Shown here: one piece after another, positions 42,335-50,679 of the stretch
Layout of the letters: every line of letters begins with the position of its first letter
Position numbering within the stretch: the stretch's first letter is position 1
Assembly (NCBI RefSeq): GCF_018228765.1
Contig: NZ_CP073695.1
Span: forward strand, 930,001 to 994,000
DNA length: 64,000 nucleotides
Source of the DNA: Halorubrum ruber
Lineage (GTDB): Archaea > Halobacteriota > Halobacteria > Halobacteriales > Haloferacaceae
Direction of reading: 5' to 3'
Notes under the pieces: generated by a model
The model's input: only the letters and a program-made list of their open reading frames with translations
What the model was told of the DNA's origin: nothing
Databases searched by the model: none
Made by a program: the position numbers and the translations under genes

Positions 42335-42544
42335 ATGAACCCGGCCCAAGTGGTTCACGACGGTGCCGTGCTCGCCCCCCTACAGTTCGGCGGGGACCTG
42401 ATCGGACTGGCGATCGCCTTCCTGGTCCTCGCGATCGTCGCGGCGATCGCCGGCGCCAGCGGGGTCGCCGGCCTGAGCATGACCATCGCCAAGTGGCTCG
42501 TCATCATCTTCGTCGTGCTCGCGGTCGTCTCGTTCGTCCTCTGA
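42335..42544 (+). CDS. DUF1328 small membrane protein
   Basis: 69 residues with two membrane helices ([20 protein letters not shown] and [20 protein letters not shown]), the pattern of the DUF1328 (YtjA) family. Function unknown; linked with stress in bacteria. Confidence 0.88.
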   Translation: MNPAQVVHDGAVLAPLQFGGDLIGLAIAFLVLAIVAAIAGASGVAGLSMTIAKWLVIIFVVLAVVSFVL

Positions 42545-42690
42545 TCGGTCGCCCGACGCGACCGGCGGTCGGGGCGGTTTCGCCCCTCGTCTGAGACGGC
42601 GATTTCCGTCGAAGCGCCCGGATTTTCGCCGCTCTCGGACCGTGAAAATGCTACCGAGGCTCGCGTAGCCGCCGCTCACTCGGCGTCGGT

Positions 42691-42768
42691 TCAGAAGGTG
42701 TGGCCTCGGCACTCATAGGGCTCGTCGTCGCCGGGTGCCGAGTCCGGCTCGGAGCGGTGGTTCGTCAT
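42691..42768 (-). CDS. Possible 25-residue protein
   Basis: ATG 42768 to TGA 42691: begins MTNHRSEPDSAPGDDEP and ends YECRGHTF. Acidic and haloarchaea-like, and the start of a zinc-knuckle can be imagined (YEC), but one Cys and one or two His are not enough. It could be the remains of a longer small zinc protein. Confidence 0.3.
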   Translation of the reverse strand: MTNHRSEPDSAPGDDEPYECRGHTF

Positions 42769-42819
42769 CGGCCGCTCGTCGGTAGTCGCGCCGCCGAATA
42801 AAAGGATCCGGCCGCGCGG

Positions 42820-43095
42820 TCAGTGCGACGAGCCGGCGTACTCGTTCCAGCGGTCGGTTCCGTTCGCGATCCGCCGGGTGTCGGACGGGTCGAACGTCCC
42901 CGCACACTTGGCGACCGCCTCGGCGGCGGTCGGCAGGTCGTCGGTCCCGTCGTCGGCGTCGGTCGCACCGTCGTCGCCCGGGTTCGTCGATGGACCCGAT
43001 CGGTCGGTCGTCGGTTCGGTCTCGGTCGCCTCGCGCGTGCTCGGACCGCCGGGACCGGCCGTCGTCCCCGCCGTCGAGCGTGCGTCAGTCGTGTA
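42820..43095 (-). pseudogene. Open frame without a start codon, possible gene remnant
   Basis: Minus-strand frame, open for 91 codons with haloarchaeal composition: Thr/Gly/Asp-rich, then LPTAAEAVAKCAGTF and DTRRIANGTDRWNEYAGSSH. An in-frame TAG (43096) lies directly upstream, and there is no ATG or GTG. It looks like the 3' end of a gene whose beginning is lost or frameshifted. Unidentified. Confidence 0.35.
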
Positions 43096-43209
43096 CTACG
43101 GGTGGCACGACTCGACTAACGAGCGTATCCTTCATAATTGTTTATGTTGGTACGAGCTTTCGCCGGCCGGGTCGAGGTGACCAGGTCGACCGCGGCGAGC
43201 GCGCCGCGC

Positions 43210-43865
43210 CTACCAGGCCGACCACGCGGTGAGCGTCTCGTCGCGGGCGTACACCCGCTTGAGGTCCTTCGCGTAGGCGAGGTCGCCCGGGTGGTCGAGC
43301 TTCTCGTGGCGGTACTCGGGGCGTCCTCGCGGATCTGGAGCCCCTCGACGGTGAACTCCTCCTCGCCGAACTCGACGGTCTCGTCGACGGTGAACTCGTA
43401 GTCGCCAGGGACGTTCACCCGCAGCGAGCGGGTCTGGTCCGCCTCGCCGTCCTTCGGGTGGAGCGTGACGGGGACCGCGACGTTGTCGACCGCGCGGGTC
43501 CACAGCGTCTCCACGTCGGTGATGTCCGCCTCCTCGACGCGGTTCTCCGGCCCGAGCTCGATCCCCGTGATCCGCACCTGCATCAGGGCGTCGTCGGTGT
43601 CGACGACGAACTCCTCGCCGGTGCCGACGTCGCCCTCGGCGGGCACGTCCATCGTCGTCGTGAACGAGTCGCCGTCCTGCGAGACGACGATCGTCACGGC
43701 GACGGTCTCCTCCTCGGGGATTTCGGTCTTGTGGGTGTGGTCGCACTCGGTACAGCGCACGGTGGCCTGCCCGCCCGGACTGAGGACCTCGTGGACGGTC
43801 GGCTCGGAGGGCGAACACGACGGACAGGGGAGTCCGACGCGCGCGCCGGCTTCGGTGTCGCTCAT
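43210..43865 (-). pseudogene. HVO-type zinc-ribbon protein with one frameshift
   Basis: Conserved haloarchaeal protein of about 218 residues. CPSC and CTEC near the N-terminus form a zinc ribbon (LPCPSCSPSEP, VRCTECDHTHKTEIP). The rest is beta-rich: MDVPAEGDVGTGEEFVVDTD, DNVAVPVTLHPKDGE, FGEEEFTVEGLQIRED. The frame then shifts at about 43318-43325, and the conserved end YRHEKLDHPGDLAYAKDLKR, ending TAWSAW, is found one frame away. The junction is CCCGAGTAC where CCCGGAGTAC is expected. Function unknown. Confidence 0.8.
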
Positions 43866-44016
43866 TGGGCGCTCGTATCCGCCGCGCCCGTAAATATCCG
43901 CCCCTGTGGGGCCGGTGTGGGTCGCGCTCGCGTGGCGCGCGGCGGTCGAGAGCGGAGACGCGGTGCGTCCGCGCGGTAAGGAAACTGGTTTACCGGTGTC
44001 CGCGGAACGGTCGCCC

Positions 44017-44877
44017 ATGATCGTACCCGGGTCCAGCTCGCAGCAGCTCGCGGCCGCGCTCGCCGCGGAGACGGGCCGGGCGCTCGCGACCCCGACATAC
44101 GACCGGTTCCCGGACGGAGAGGGGCTCGCCGCGGTGCCCGACTTCGACGCCGACGAGGCCGTGATCGTCGCCGCGACCGACTCCGACGAGGCGTGGGTCG
44201 AACTGCTCCAGCTCCAAGACGCCGTCTGCGAGGCCGGCGCGACGGACGTGACCACCGTTGTCCCCTATATGGGGTACGCCCGCCAGGACGACTCCTTCGG
44301 CGACGGCGAGCCGGTCTCGGCCCGCGCGATGGCGCGGGCGATCTCGACCGGGACCGACCGCGTCGTCCTCGTCAACCCCCACGAGACGACCGTCGCCGAC
44401 TTCTTCGACGTCCCCGCCGAGGCGGTCGACGCCGCGGGCGTCCTCGCGGACCCCCTTCCGGCCGATCTCGATGACCCGCTCTTCCTCGCGCCCGACGAGG
44501 GCGCGATCGACGTGGCCGCCACCGTCCGCGACGCCTACGGCGCTGGCGAGACGGACTACTTCGAGAAGCATCGCGACCGCGAGACGGGCGCTGTCGCCGT
44601 CTGTCCCTCGGACGCGCCGGTCGCCGACCGCGACGTGGTCGTCGTCGACGATATCATCGCGACCGGCTCCACGATGAGCGAGTCGGTCGCCGTCCTCACC
44701 GACCGCGGCGCCGCCCGCGTGCTGACGGCCTGCGTCCACCCCGTCCTCGCGGCCAACGCGGTGACGAAGCTCCGCGCCGCCGGCGTCGACCGGATCGTCG
44801 GCACCGACACCGTCGAGCGCGGCTGTAGCGTCGTCAGCGTCGCGCCCGCGGTGGCCGACGCGCTGGACTCGCGGTAG
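44017..44877 (+). CDS. prs: Ribose-phosphate pyrophosphokinase (PRPP synthetase)
   Basis: 286 residues from ATG 44017. Converts ribose 5-phosphate and ATP to PRPP for nucleotide, His and Trp synthesis. The catalytic flexible-loop motif MGYARQDDSFGDGEPVSA and the PRPP-binding loop VVVVDDIIATGSTMSE are clear. It is shorter than bacterial enzymes (about 310-320), as usual for class III/archaeal types. A TATA-like GTTTACCG lies 22-29 nt before the start. Confidence 0.96.
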   Translation: MIVPGSSSQQLAAALAAETGRALATPTYDRFPDGEGLAAVPDFDADEAVIVAATDSDEAWVELLQLQDAVCEAGATDVTTVVPYMGYARQDDSFGDGEPVSARAMARAISTGTDRVVLVNPHETTVADFFDVPAEAVDAAGVLADPLPADLDDPLFLAPDEGAIDVAATVRDAYGAGETDYFEKHRDRETGAVAVCPSDAPVADRDVVVVDDIIATGSTMSESVAVLTDRGAARVLTACVHPVLAANAVTKLRAAGVDRIVGTDTVERGCSVVSVAPAVADALDSR

Positions 44878-44880
44878 AGG

Positions 44881-45444
44881 TCACTCGTCGTCGATTTCTC
44901 GGATCACCTCGGCCGGGTTGCCGCCGACCACCGTCCGCGCCGGCACGTCGTCGACCGCCACCGCGCCCGCGGCGACAACCGCGCCGTCGCCGATCTCGAC
45001 GCCGGGCGTGATCACCGCCCGCCCGCCGATCCAGACGTCGTCGCCGACCGTGACGGGGTCGCCGAATTCGAGGCCGGCCGCGCGCTCCTCGGGGTCGAGT
45101 GGGTGCGTCGCGGTGTAGACGTGGACGCCCGGCCCGAGCATACAGTTCTTCCCGAAGTCGATCGGCGCCACGTCGAGGAAGACGCAGCCGTAGTTCGCGA
45201 AGAAGCCGTCGCCGACGCCGACGTTGTACCCGTAGTCGCAGCGGACCGGCGGAACGACGGTCGCGTCGCCGCGGAACTCGCCGAACAGCTCGCTGAGGAG
45301 TCGGTCGCGCCGGTCGATCTCCGTCGGCGCGGTGTCATTGTACCGGCGGCAGCGGTCCCGTGCGCGCCGGCGATCGGCGACGAGTTCGGGGGCCGACGGG
45401 TCGTACGCCTCGCCGGCGAGCATCCGCTCCTTCTCGCGTCCCAT
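44881..45444 (-). CDS. Maltose/galactoside O-acetyltransferase-like protein
   Basis: 187 residues. An N-terminal Mac domain (EKERMLAGEAYDPSAPELVA, RDRCRRYNDTAP) is followed by hexapeptide repeats (CDYGYNVGVGDGFFANYGCV, GVHVYTATHPLDPEERAAGL, ITPGVEIGDGAVVAAGAV). The catalytic His is in TATHPLD. Acetylates sugars from acetyl-CoA; natural acceptor unknown. Convergent with prs (3 nt between stop codons). Confidence 0.92.
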   Translation of the reverse strand: MGREKERMLAGEAYDPSAPELVADRRRARDRCRRYNDTAPTEIDRRDRLLSELFGEFRGDATVVPPVRCDYGYNVGVGDGFFANYGCVFLDVAPIDFGKNCMLGPGVHVYTATHPLDPEERAAGLEFGDPVTVGDDVWIGGRAVITPGVEIGDGAVVAAGAVAVDDVPARTVVGGNPAEVIREIDDE

Positions 45445-45502
45445 ACGACTCCCGATGCGGCGAGCGGCAAAGGGCTGTCTGTCGGCGGTGACGAAGTTTG
45501 TT

Positions 45503-45770
45503 ATTTATAAACGGAGTTGCGTGTTGCCGGCTGCCTTTTATAAATCGTAAGCCGTGTCTCGGCGGGGAACTCTCTCCCAAACCCGGTCACTCGCTTATAA
45601 ACGACTGACTGTAGATCGGCGGAGAACGCCTCCAAGGCCCCAGCCGCTCACTTATAAATGGCTGATCGCGGATCGACGGAGAACGCCTCCAAGGCCCCAG
45701 CCGCTCACTTATAAATGGCTGATCGCGGATCGACGGAGAACGCCTCCAAAGCCCCAGCCGCGAGGACTCG
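45503..45770 (-). repeat. Tandem repeat array of the dispersed element (copy 3)
   Basis: Inverted with respect to copy 2. TATA words lie at 45503, 45536, 45594, 45651 and 45708; the last three are exactly 57 bp apart. Units at 45651 and 45708 are nearly identical; outer ones have diverged. The core CGGCTGGGGCYTTGGAGG (read on the minus strand) is the same as in copy 2, while the rest differs, so unit length and core are kept although sequence drifts. Confidence 0.88.
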
Positions 45771-46018
45771 CGCGGCTCGCTGCGCGCCTCGCTCAGTCGC
45801 TCGCGTTGCTCGCTCCTTCGCTGCGGTGCTTACGTCGCCGTGCTTCGCCCTCGCGACTGCCCCTTTGAGTCCCACCCGACCGCGACCGCACAGCACCTCA
45901 CGCCTCCCCAGCCTCGTCGCTGGCGCCGCGGGCGCCAGCGACTCCCTCGCGCGTGCTCCTCGCGGCCGCCTTCGGCGGCCACTCGGAGGCGCGCGCCACC
46001 GCAGTTCGGTTTATAAGT
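45771..46018 (-). repeat. Conserved block of the dispersed element (copy 3)
   Basis: Read on the minus strand: ACTTATAAACC, GCGGTGGCGCGCGCCTCCGA, GGCCGCGAGGAGCACGCGCG, GCTGGGGAGGCGTGAGGTGC, ACTCAAAGGGGCAGTCGCGA, GTAAGCACCGCAGCGAAGGA and GCGCAGCGAGC, then the 57-bp array. Order and spacing match copy 2 (13111-13360). No coding gene. A GCGCCCGCGGCGC hairpin (about 45920-45945) replaces a different hairpin in copy 2 at the same place, suggesting that structure is conserved rather than sequence. Confidence 0.8.
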
Positions 46019-46094
46019 ACTCGACCCGCCCATTTCTGTCTATTTAAATACCGCATCACTCGACGCAGTCGCGACCGGGGACGATGCGGCCCGG

Positions 46095-47248
46095 TCAAAC
46101 GATCTTCATCATCCGCGTCTCGAACTTCCCGACGCGGACGCGGACCCAGCCCGCGAGCTCGTCGTCGAGGTCTGGCTCGTCGGTGTCGACGCGGAGCGCG
46201 CGCACGTCGTCGAGCTTGGCGCGCGAGGCGACGATCCGGAGGTCGCAGCGCCGGATCACGGCCGGCGATATCTGGGGGTTGCCGCGGCCGAAGACGAACC
46301 CCTGCCCGCCGATCGGTGAGACGACGACCACGTTCTCCTCGCCGAGCGCGTCGAGGATCTCCGCCTCGGTCGCGTCGCGGACGATCACCTCACCGTCGCG
46401 CCAGACGTCGACCCCGATCGGCGACGGCTCGAAGCCGAGCTCGTCTTTGATCGCGCCCACCGTCGACCCCGGGCCGAGGACGAAGGTGACGCCCTCGCCG
46501 TCGCGCTCGCGGATGTCGGCCGCGACCCCCTCCGCCAGCGACTCGACGGTGCCGCTCGCCGTCTGTTTCGACGACTGGAGGTTGTCCGCGACCGGGACGT
46601 GCGCGACCCCGCGGAGCGTCGGGTTGACCTCGCCCTCGCGGTAGGCGTCCTCGTCGATGTCCATCACTTCGCGGCGCTCGGTCCGCGAGAACGAGGCGGC
46701 GACCTCCGCGGCGTCCTCCGGCGACACCGCGAACACCGACGAGTACACCTTCACGCCGGCGGGGACGCCGAGCATCGGCACGTCGGTCCCCTCCAGCGCG
46801 TCCGCGACGTCCGCAGCGGTCCCGTCGCCGCCGACGAACAGGACGAGGTCGACGGGGTCGGTCTCCCCCGCTTCTCCATCGGCCGCGGCCGCACCGTCGC
46901 CGTCGAGCCCCGCGAACGCCCGGACGACGGCGGCAGTGTGGGCCGCGGTCGTCTCCGTCGGCTCGGGGGAGCCGCCGACTCCGACCCCTCGCTGTCGAAG
47001 GGGTCGACGACGCGGGCGGGATCGAAGCCGGCCTCGCGGACGATCGACTCACCCATCGGGTCCGCGGCGACGGAAATCTCCGTCTCGGGCGCGACCGCGG
47101 CCAGCCGCTCGGCCATCCGTCGCGCCCGGTCCGGCGCCCGGGGTTCCGCGCCGCGCTCGACCGCCTCGGCCACCTTCCCGTCGGTCCCCTTCAGTCCGAC
47201 GCGGCCGCCCATCCCGGCGACCGGGTTCACCGCGATCCCCACGTACAT
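46095..47248 (-). pseudogene. ATP-NAD kinase family protein (COG3199) with one frameshift
   Basis: About 384 residues. The first frame has YVGIAVNPVAGMGGRVGLKG through VVDPFDSEGSESAAP. The second continues PEPTETTAAHTAAVVRAFAG, VDLVLFVGGDGTAADVADAL (GGDGT catalytic motif), MPMLGVPAGVKVYSSVFAVS, VVVVSPIGGQGFVFGRGNPQ. NADP-forming kinases of this group have the GGDG Asp and downstream NExxx-like regions. The shift falls at about 46970, where CCCCCGAGCC on the minus strand becomes in frame if one G is restored. Otherwise intact. Confidence 0.85.
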
Positions 47249-47586
47249 GCCCGACGTTCACCGCGCCGGCCTCTTAAGCGGGCCGCGTCCGGCCGAGCCG
47301 CTGCGGTTCCCGAGAGCGGCGGCCCGTCCGACCGGTTTTAAAACTCCTCAACAACGAGGCACGGGAACCAACAGGTGTCCACCCGTCTACACGAGTGCCG
47401 ATGGAGTGAGCCCGCCATCGGTGACGTCTGCTCGTCTCACCGGGACTGGATCCCTCTCGCGGTAGCTGCCACACGCCCACGCCGCCCGGTCCCGTTTTCG
47501 CGTCGCGCGGCGGTACTCGTCCGTGAGATAACTCCCTCTTCGCCCGAGAATCAATACTTAAGATGCCCCCAGAACAACCCCGAGAT
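47249..47586. other. Intergenic region before the small membrane gene
   Basis: About 340 bp. A palindromic TTTTAAAA (47336-47343) could be a promoter for an unassigned transcript toward the right. TACTTAAG (47553-47560) is the probable TATA box of the 47587 gene. A frame of 71 codons from 47375 has poor haloarchaeal codon use and is not called. Confidence 0.5.
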
Positions 47587-47700
47587 ATGATCCTCGAAGC
47601 CGCCGTGACGGAGCCGCTGCCGATCAGCGCGACCGCGGGCGCGGTCCTGCTCGCGAGCCTCGCGCTCGTCGCCGTGTGGGTCGCGTACCTGTACCGCTAG
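47587..47700 (+). CDS. 37-residue single-helix membrane protein
   Basis: ATG 47587 to TAG 47700. Begins MILEAAVTEPLPISA, then a helix TAGAVLLASLALVAVWVAYL and ends YR. The TATA-like TACTTAAG lies 27-34 nt before the start, the correct distance for a leaderless message. Third codon positions are mostly G/C, as in real genes here. Unknown function. Confidence 0.65.
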   Translation: MILEAAVTEPLPISATAGAVLLASLALVAVWVAYLYR

Positions 47701-47742
47701 AACGCCTTTCCCGACCGCGGTCCCCCTTCTCTGCCCGACGAC

Positions 47743-48441
47743 TCAGACGGACTCCTCCTCGACCGCGTCCGCGTGTTCGCGGATCCACGCTGCGGCGCGT
47801 TCCGCCTCCGCCTCGCTCTCGGCGGTGATCTTCACCGTCACGATCTCGCCCGGGTAGGAGCCGACGCGCACGTCGAACCGCTCGCGCAGCGACGCGATCC
47901 GGTCGAGCAGCTCGCTCTCCGGCTCGTCGACGTCGACCGTGACCACGTGGGTGAGCGTCCCCGCGAACTCCTCGGCGATTAGCTCGAACATCGTCTTCAT
48001 CTCCGTCGGCACGCCGGGCAGAACGTAGACGGACTCGACGACCGCGCCCGGCGCGACTCCGGCCTCGTTCGGCAGCGGCCGGCAGTCGGCGGGGAGGTGC
48101 GTCGTCTCCGCCGCGAGGTCGCTCCCGCTGTACCCGCGCTCGGCGAGCCACGCGGCCGCCTCCTCGTTCTCGACGAGGTCGCGGCCGAACGCGGCCGCGA
48201 CTCCCTCCATCGTCACGTCGTCGTGCGTCGGCCCGAGACCGCCGGTGACGATCACCGCGTCGTACTCGGCGTGGTACTCGTTGACGACTCGCGCGATCTC
48301 GCTCACCTCGTCCGGCACGACGGTCACCCGCCTGACCGCGACGCCCCGCGCGTCGAGGCGGTCGCAGAGCCAGGTGGCGTTCGTGTTCTCGGTGTCACCG
48401 ACGAGGAGCTCGTCCCCGACGGTGACGACGGCGGCGTTCAT
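47743..48441 (-). CDS. CinA-like / molybdopterin-binding domain protein
   Basis: 232 residues. The MoCF-type domain has VVTVGDELLVGDTENTNATW and VIVTGGLGPTHDDVTMEGVA, followed by LPGVPTEMKTMFELIAEEF, the pattern of the N-terminal domain of competence/damage-inducible protein CinA. The C-terminal deamidase domain of full CinA is absent. CinA-type proteins hydrolyse ADP-ribose or nucleotides; the activity in haloarchaea is unproven. Confidence 0.88.
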   Translation of the reverse strand: MNAAVVTVGDELLVGDTENTNATWLCDRLDARGVAVRRVTVVPDEVSEIARVVNEYHAEYDAVIVTGGLGPTHDDVTMEGVAAAFGRDLVENEEAAAWLAERGYSGSDLAAETTHLPADCRPLPNEAGVAPGAVVESVYVLPGVPTEMKTMFELIAEEFAGTLTHVVTVDVDEPESELLDRIASLRERFDVRVGSYPGEIVTVKITAESEAEAERAAAWIREHADAVEEESV

Positions 48442-48516
48442 ACCGAACGCAAGCGCCGCGCGGTAGAAAAGGACCGCGGCGGGGGCGGCGTTCGGGGATC
48501 GACGCGCCCGCGGCCG

Positions 48517-49296
48517 TCAGAGCAAGCCGTCGTCGTCATCGTCGTCGTAGACGCCCAAACCGAGGTCGCGGCGGCGCTCGCGGAGCGCCTCCAGCTGTCG
48601 CCGGAAGTAGACCGTCCCGGCGACCGCGGCGACCGCTCCGATCACGAGGATGACGCCGAACACCACTAAGTCGCCCTCGCGGTACGACTGGACGACGATC
48701 GAGCCGCCCGACACCCCGTCCCAGACGATCCGGTCGCGGTCGCCGACCGCCTCGACGGAGTGGTCACGCGGCGACACGTGGCCGACGATCGGGAACTCCG
48801 TGGTGAAGCCCGGCGGGAGCGTCACGGCGTACGACCCCTCGACGTAGGCGCGCATCGTGAACCGGCGCGGCGACCCGGCGCCCGAGAACGCCGCCTCCCC
48901 GCCGGCCATGTCGTCCGCGAACCGGATCCACGTCTCGTCGGTCGTCCGCTCGATCTCGCCGCCGCGGGCGCGGAACTCGCTGCCCGTGATCACCTCGCCG
49001 TCGGGGTACCGATACCGGAACGCCTCGAACTCCAGGGGCTGGTCGCCCGCGTACGGCGTCTGCTCGTACAGCCGGATCTCCTCCCGGTCGCCGACCGCGT
49101 ACACGGCGGTGTACCTCGCGTCCGTCGAGAGGGTGAACGCGGCGTCGCGGTCCGTGTCGAACTCGTACTCGCGGGGCGGCTCGGCGTCGAGCGTCTCGTT
49201 CGTCACCTCGCCGCCGCCGGTCGCGTAGCCGAGGCAGCCGGCGCTGACCGCGAGGAGGGCGATCGCCGCCGCCGCGAGCGCGAAGCGTCTGTTCAC
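48517..49296 (-). CDS. DUF5803-type lipoprotein with C-terminal membrane helix
   Basis: 259 residues, GTG start. Signal peptide with lipobox (LLAVSAGCLG, Cys near 21), then a beta-rich outer domain with TDARYTAVYAVGDREEIRLY and SYAVTLPPGFTTEFPIVGHV, then a membrane helix (about 210-232) and a cytoplasmic tail ending in an Asp run. I recall this as haloarchaeal family DUF5803. It stands upstream of nothing in the same operon; the DUF2110 gene starts on its 5' side. Confidence 0.75.
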   Translation of the reverse strand: MNRRFALAAAAIALLAVSAGCLGYATGGGEVTNETLDAEPPREYEFDTDRDAAFTLSTDARYTAVYAVGDREEIRLYEQTPYAGDQPLEFEAFRYRYPDGEVITGSEFRARGGEIERTTDETWIRFADDMAGGEAAFSGAGSPRRFTMRAYVEGSYAVTLPPGFTTEFPIVGHVSPRDHSVEAVGDRDRIVWDGVSGGSIVVQSYREGDLVVFGVILVIGAVAAVAGTVYFRRQLEALRERRRDLGLGVYDDDDDDGLL

Positions 49297-49311
49297 GGTT
49301 CTCGGATCTGG

Positions 49312-50007
49312 TTAGACCACACAGCGCATCTCGGCCGGGAGGTACGAGCCGATGGCGGCCAGCAGTCCCGGCGGGTCGGTGCCTTCCGCGCAGACGATGC
49401 TCTGTTCGAGGAGGCCGAGCCGCTCGACGGTGACGATGTCCTGCGCGTGGCCCGCGCGGTTCACCGTCGCGCGCGTCTCGCCGCGCGTCGCCGAGTTGAC
49501 GTTCACCCGGCCGTCGCCGCGCTGCCAGTCGTACAGGCGGTCGCGCTCCGCGTCGGCGAGCCGACTCGGCTCCGCGTCCGGGTCACCGGCGTCGCCGCCG
49601 TAAACGAACCGCATCGGGAGGTGCTGGACGAGGCCGAACCGCTCGACGACCTGCTCCGGCGAGCCGACGCCGAGCCCGAGCTCGTCGGCCGGGACGAACA
49701 CGTCGACGCCGGCGTCGAGCGTGAACCCGACGTCGTCCCACGACTCGAGCGTCCCGACGTACTCCTCGCCCGCTTCGAGGCCGCCGTCGTGGGCGACGAT
49801 CTCGCCCCACGTCTCCGCGAGGACGTTGCGCGCGACCGGCGCGTCCTCGCCCGTCACGTCGATCTGGACGAAGTCGTCGTCGCGGACGCCCACCTGCCAG
49901 TCGACGTCGAGCTCGCCCACGTCGTTGGCGACGAGCGAGTTCATGCCGTCGAGGGCGCGCTCGCGGGCGTCGCCCTCGACGTAGCACTTGGTTGCGAGGA
50001 CGACCAT
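49312..50007 (-). CDS. DUF2110 family protein
   Basis: 231 residues. N-terminus MVVLATKCYVEGDARERALD and a middle OB- or S1-like segment (GFTLDAGVDVFVPADELGLG). The family is archaeal, almost always next to tfe, as here, where start and tfe stop overlap by one base. A role near transcription is inferred from this linkage. Confidence 0.87.
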   Translation of the reverse strand: MVVLATKCYVEGDARERALDGMNSLVANDVGELDVDWQVGVRDDDFVQIDVTGEDAPVARNVLAETWGEIVAHDGGLEAGEEYVGTLESWDDVGFTLDAGVDVFVPADELGLGVGSPEQVVERFGLVQHLPMRFVYGGDAGDPDAEPSRLADAERDRLYDWQRGDGRVNVNSATRGETRATVNRAGHAQDIVTVERLGLLEQSIVCAEGTDPPGLLAAIGSYLPAEMRCVV

Positions 50008-50531
50008 CAGCCGGTCACGTCCACGTTGAGCTCGTCGCGCAGCGCCTCGATGCGCTGGTCCATCGCGTCGCGGAGCCGGTCGTTGTCCATCGCTTCGAGC
50101 GGCGAGCCGCACTCGGGGCACTCGAAGCCGAAGTCCATCGCCTCGCCGAACTCGAAGCGGATCGAACACACCTCACAGAGGTAGAACTCGTGGGTGCGCT
50201 CGTACTCCTCGCGCTCCTCTAAGGCCTCGAGCAGTCGGTACATCTCCTCCTGGAGGTTCTCCGGGATGTTGTCGTAGTGGAACGTCCACAGGTACGTGAG
50301 CCACCCGGAGTCCTCGTCGCGGACGCGCCGGTACGTCGCCAGGTCGTTCTCGTACAGGATGAACAGCGCGCGCCGCACGTCGTTGAGCTCTAAGCCTAAC
50401 TCCTCGGCCAGCTCCTCGTCGGTGACCTCGCCGTCGGGCGGCGCGGCCGCGACCGGCATCCCCGTCGGCCCCACCAGCTCGTGGAGGTACTTCTGGATGA
50501 CGGGGTCGTTCAGTAGATCCTCAAAAGCCAT
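50007..50531 (-). CDS. tfe: Transcription initiation factor TFE (TFIIE alpha homologue)
   Basis: 174 residues from ATG 50531. N-terminal winged helix (AFEDLLNDPVIQKYLHELVG, EVTDEELAEELGLELNDVRR) and C-terminal zinc ribbon (LCEVC and FECPECGSPLE). TFE helps open the promoter and stabilises the open complex with RNA polymerase, TBP and TFB. Operon with the DUF2110 gene. Confidence 0.97.
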   Translation of the reverse strand: MAFEDLLNDPVIQKYLHELVGPTGMPVAAAPPDGEVTDEELAEELGLELNDVRRALFILYENDLATYRRVRDEDSGWLTYLWTFHYDNIPENLQEEMYRLLEALEEREEYERTHEFYLCEVCSIRFEFGEAMDFGFECPECGSPLEAMDNDRLRDAMDQRIEALRDELNVDVTG

Positions 50532-50679
50532 TACGGGAAACTGGTGGTGGAATCCGGTTAAAACCTCCGAAAGGCGCGGTCGCGCTCCTCGCACGATCCC
50601 GGAGCGATCACCCTTCGGACCCCGCGGCCGACCCGCGGGTCCGGCAGAGCTTTACGGGCCGTGGCTCACACTCGCCCGT

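Noticed and set aside
47375-47590. 71-residue ORF before the small membrane gene
   Set aside because: Codon use is not haloarchaeal, it is rich in Arg, Ser and Cys, and it overlaps the promoter of the 47587 gene.
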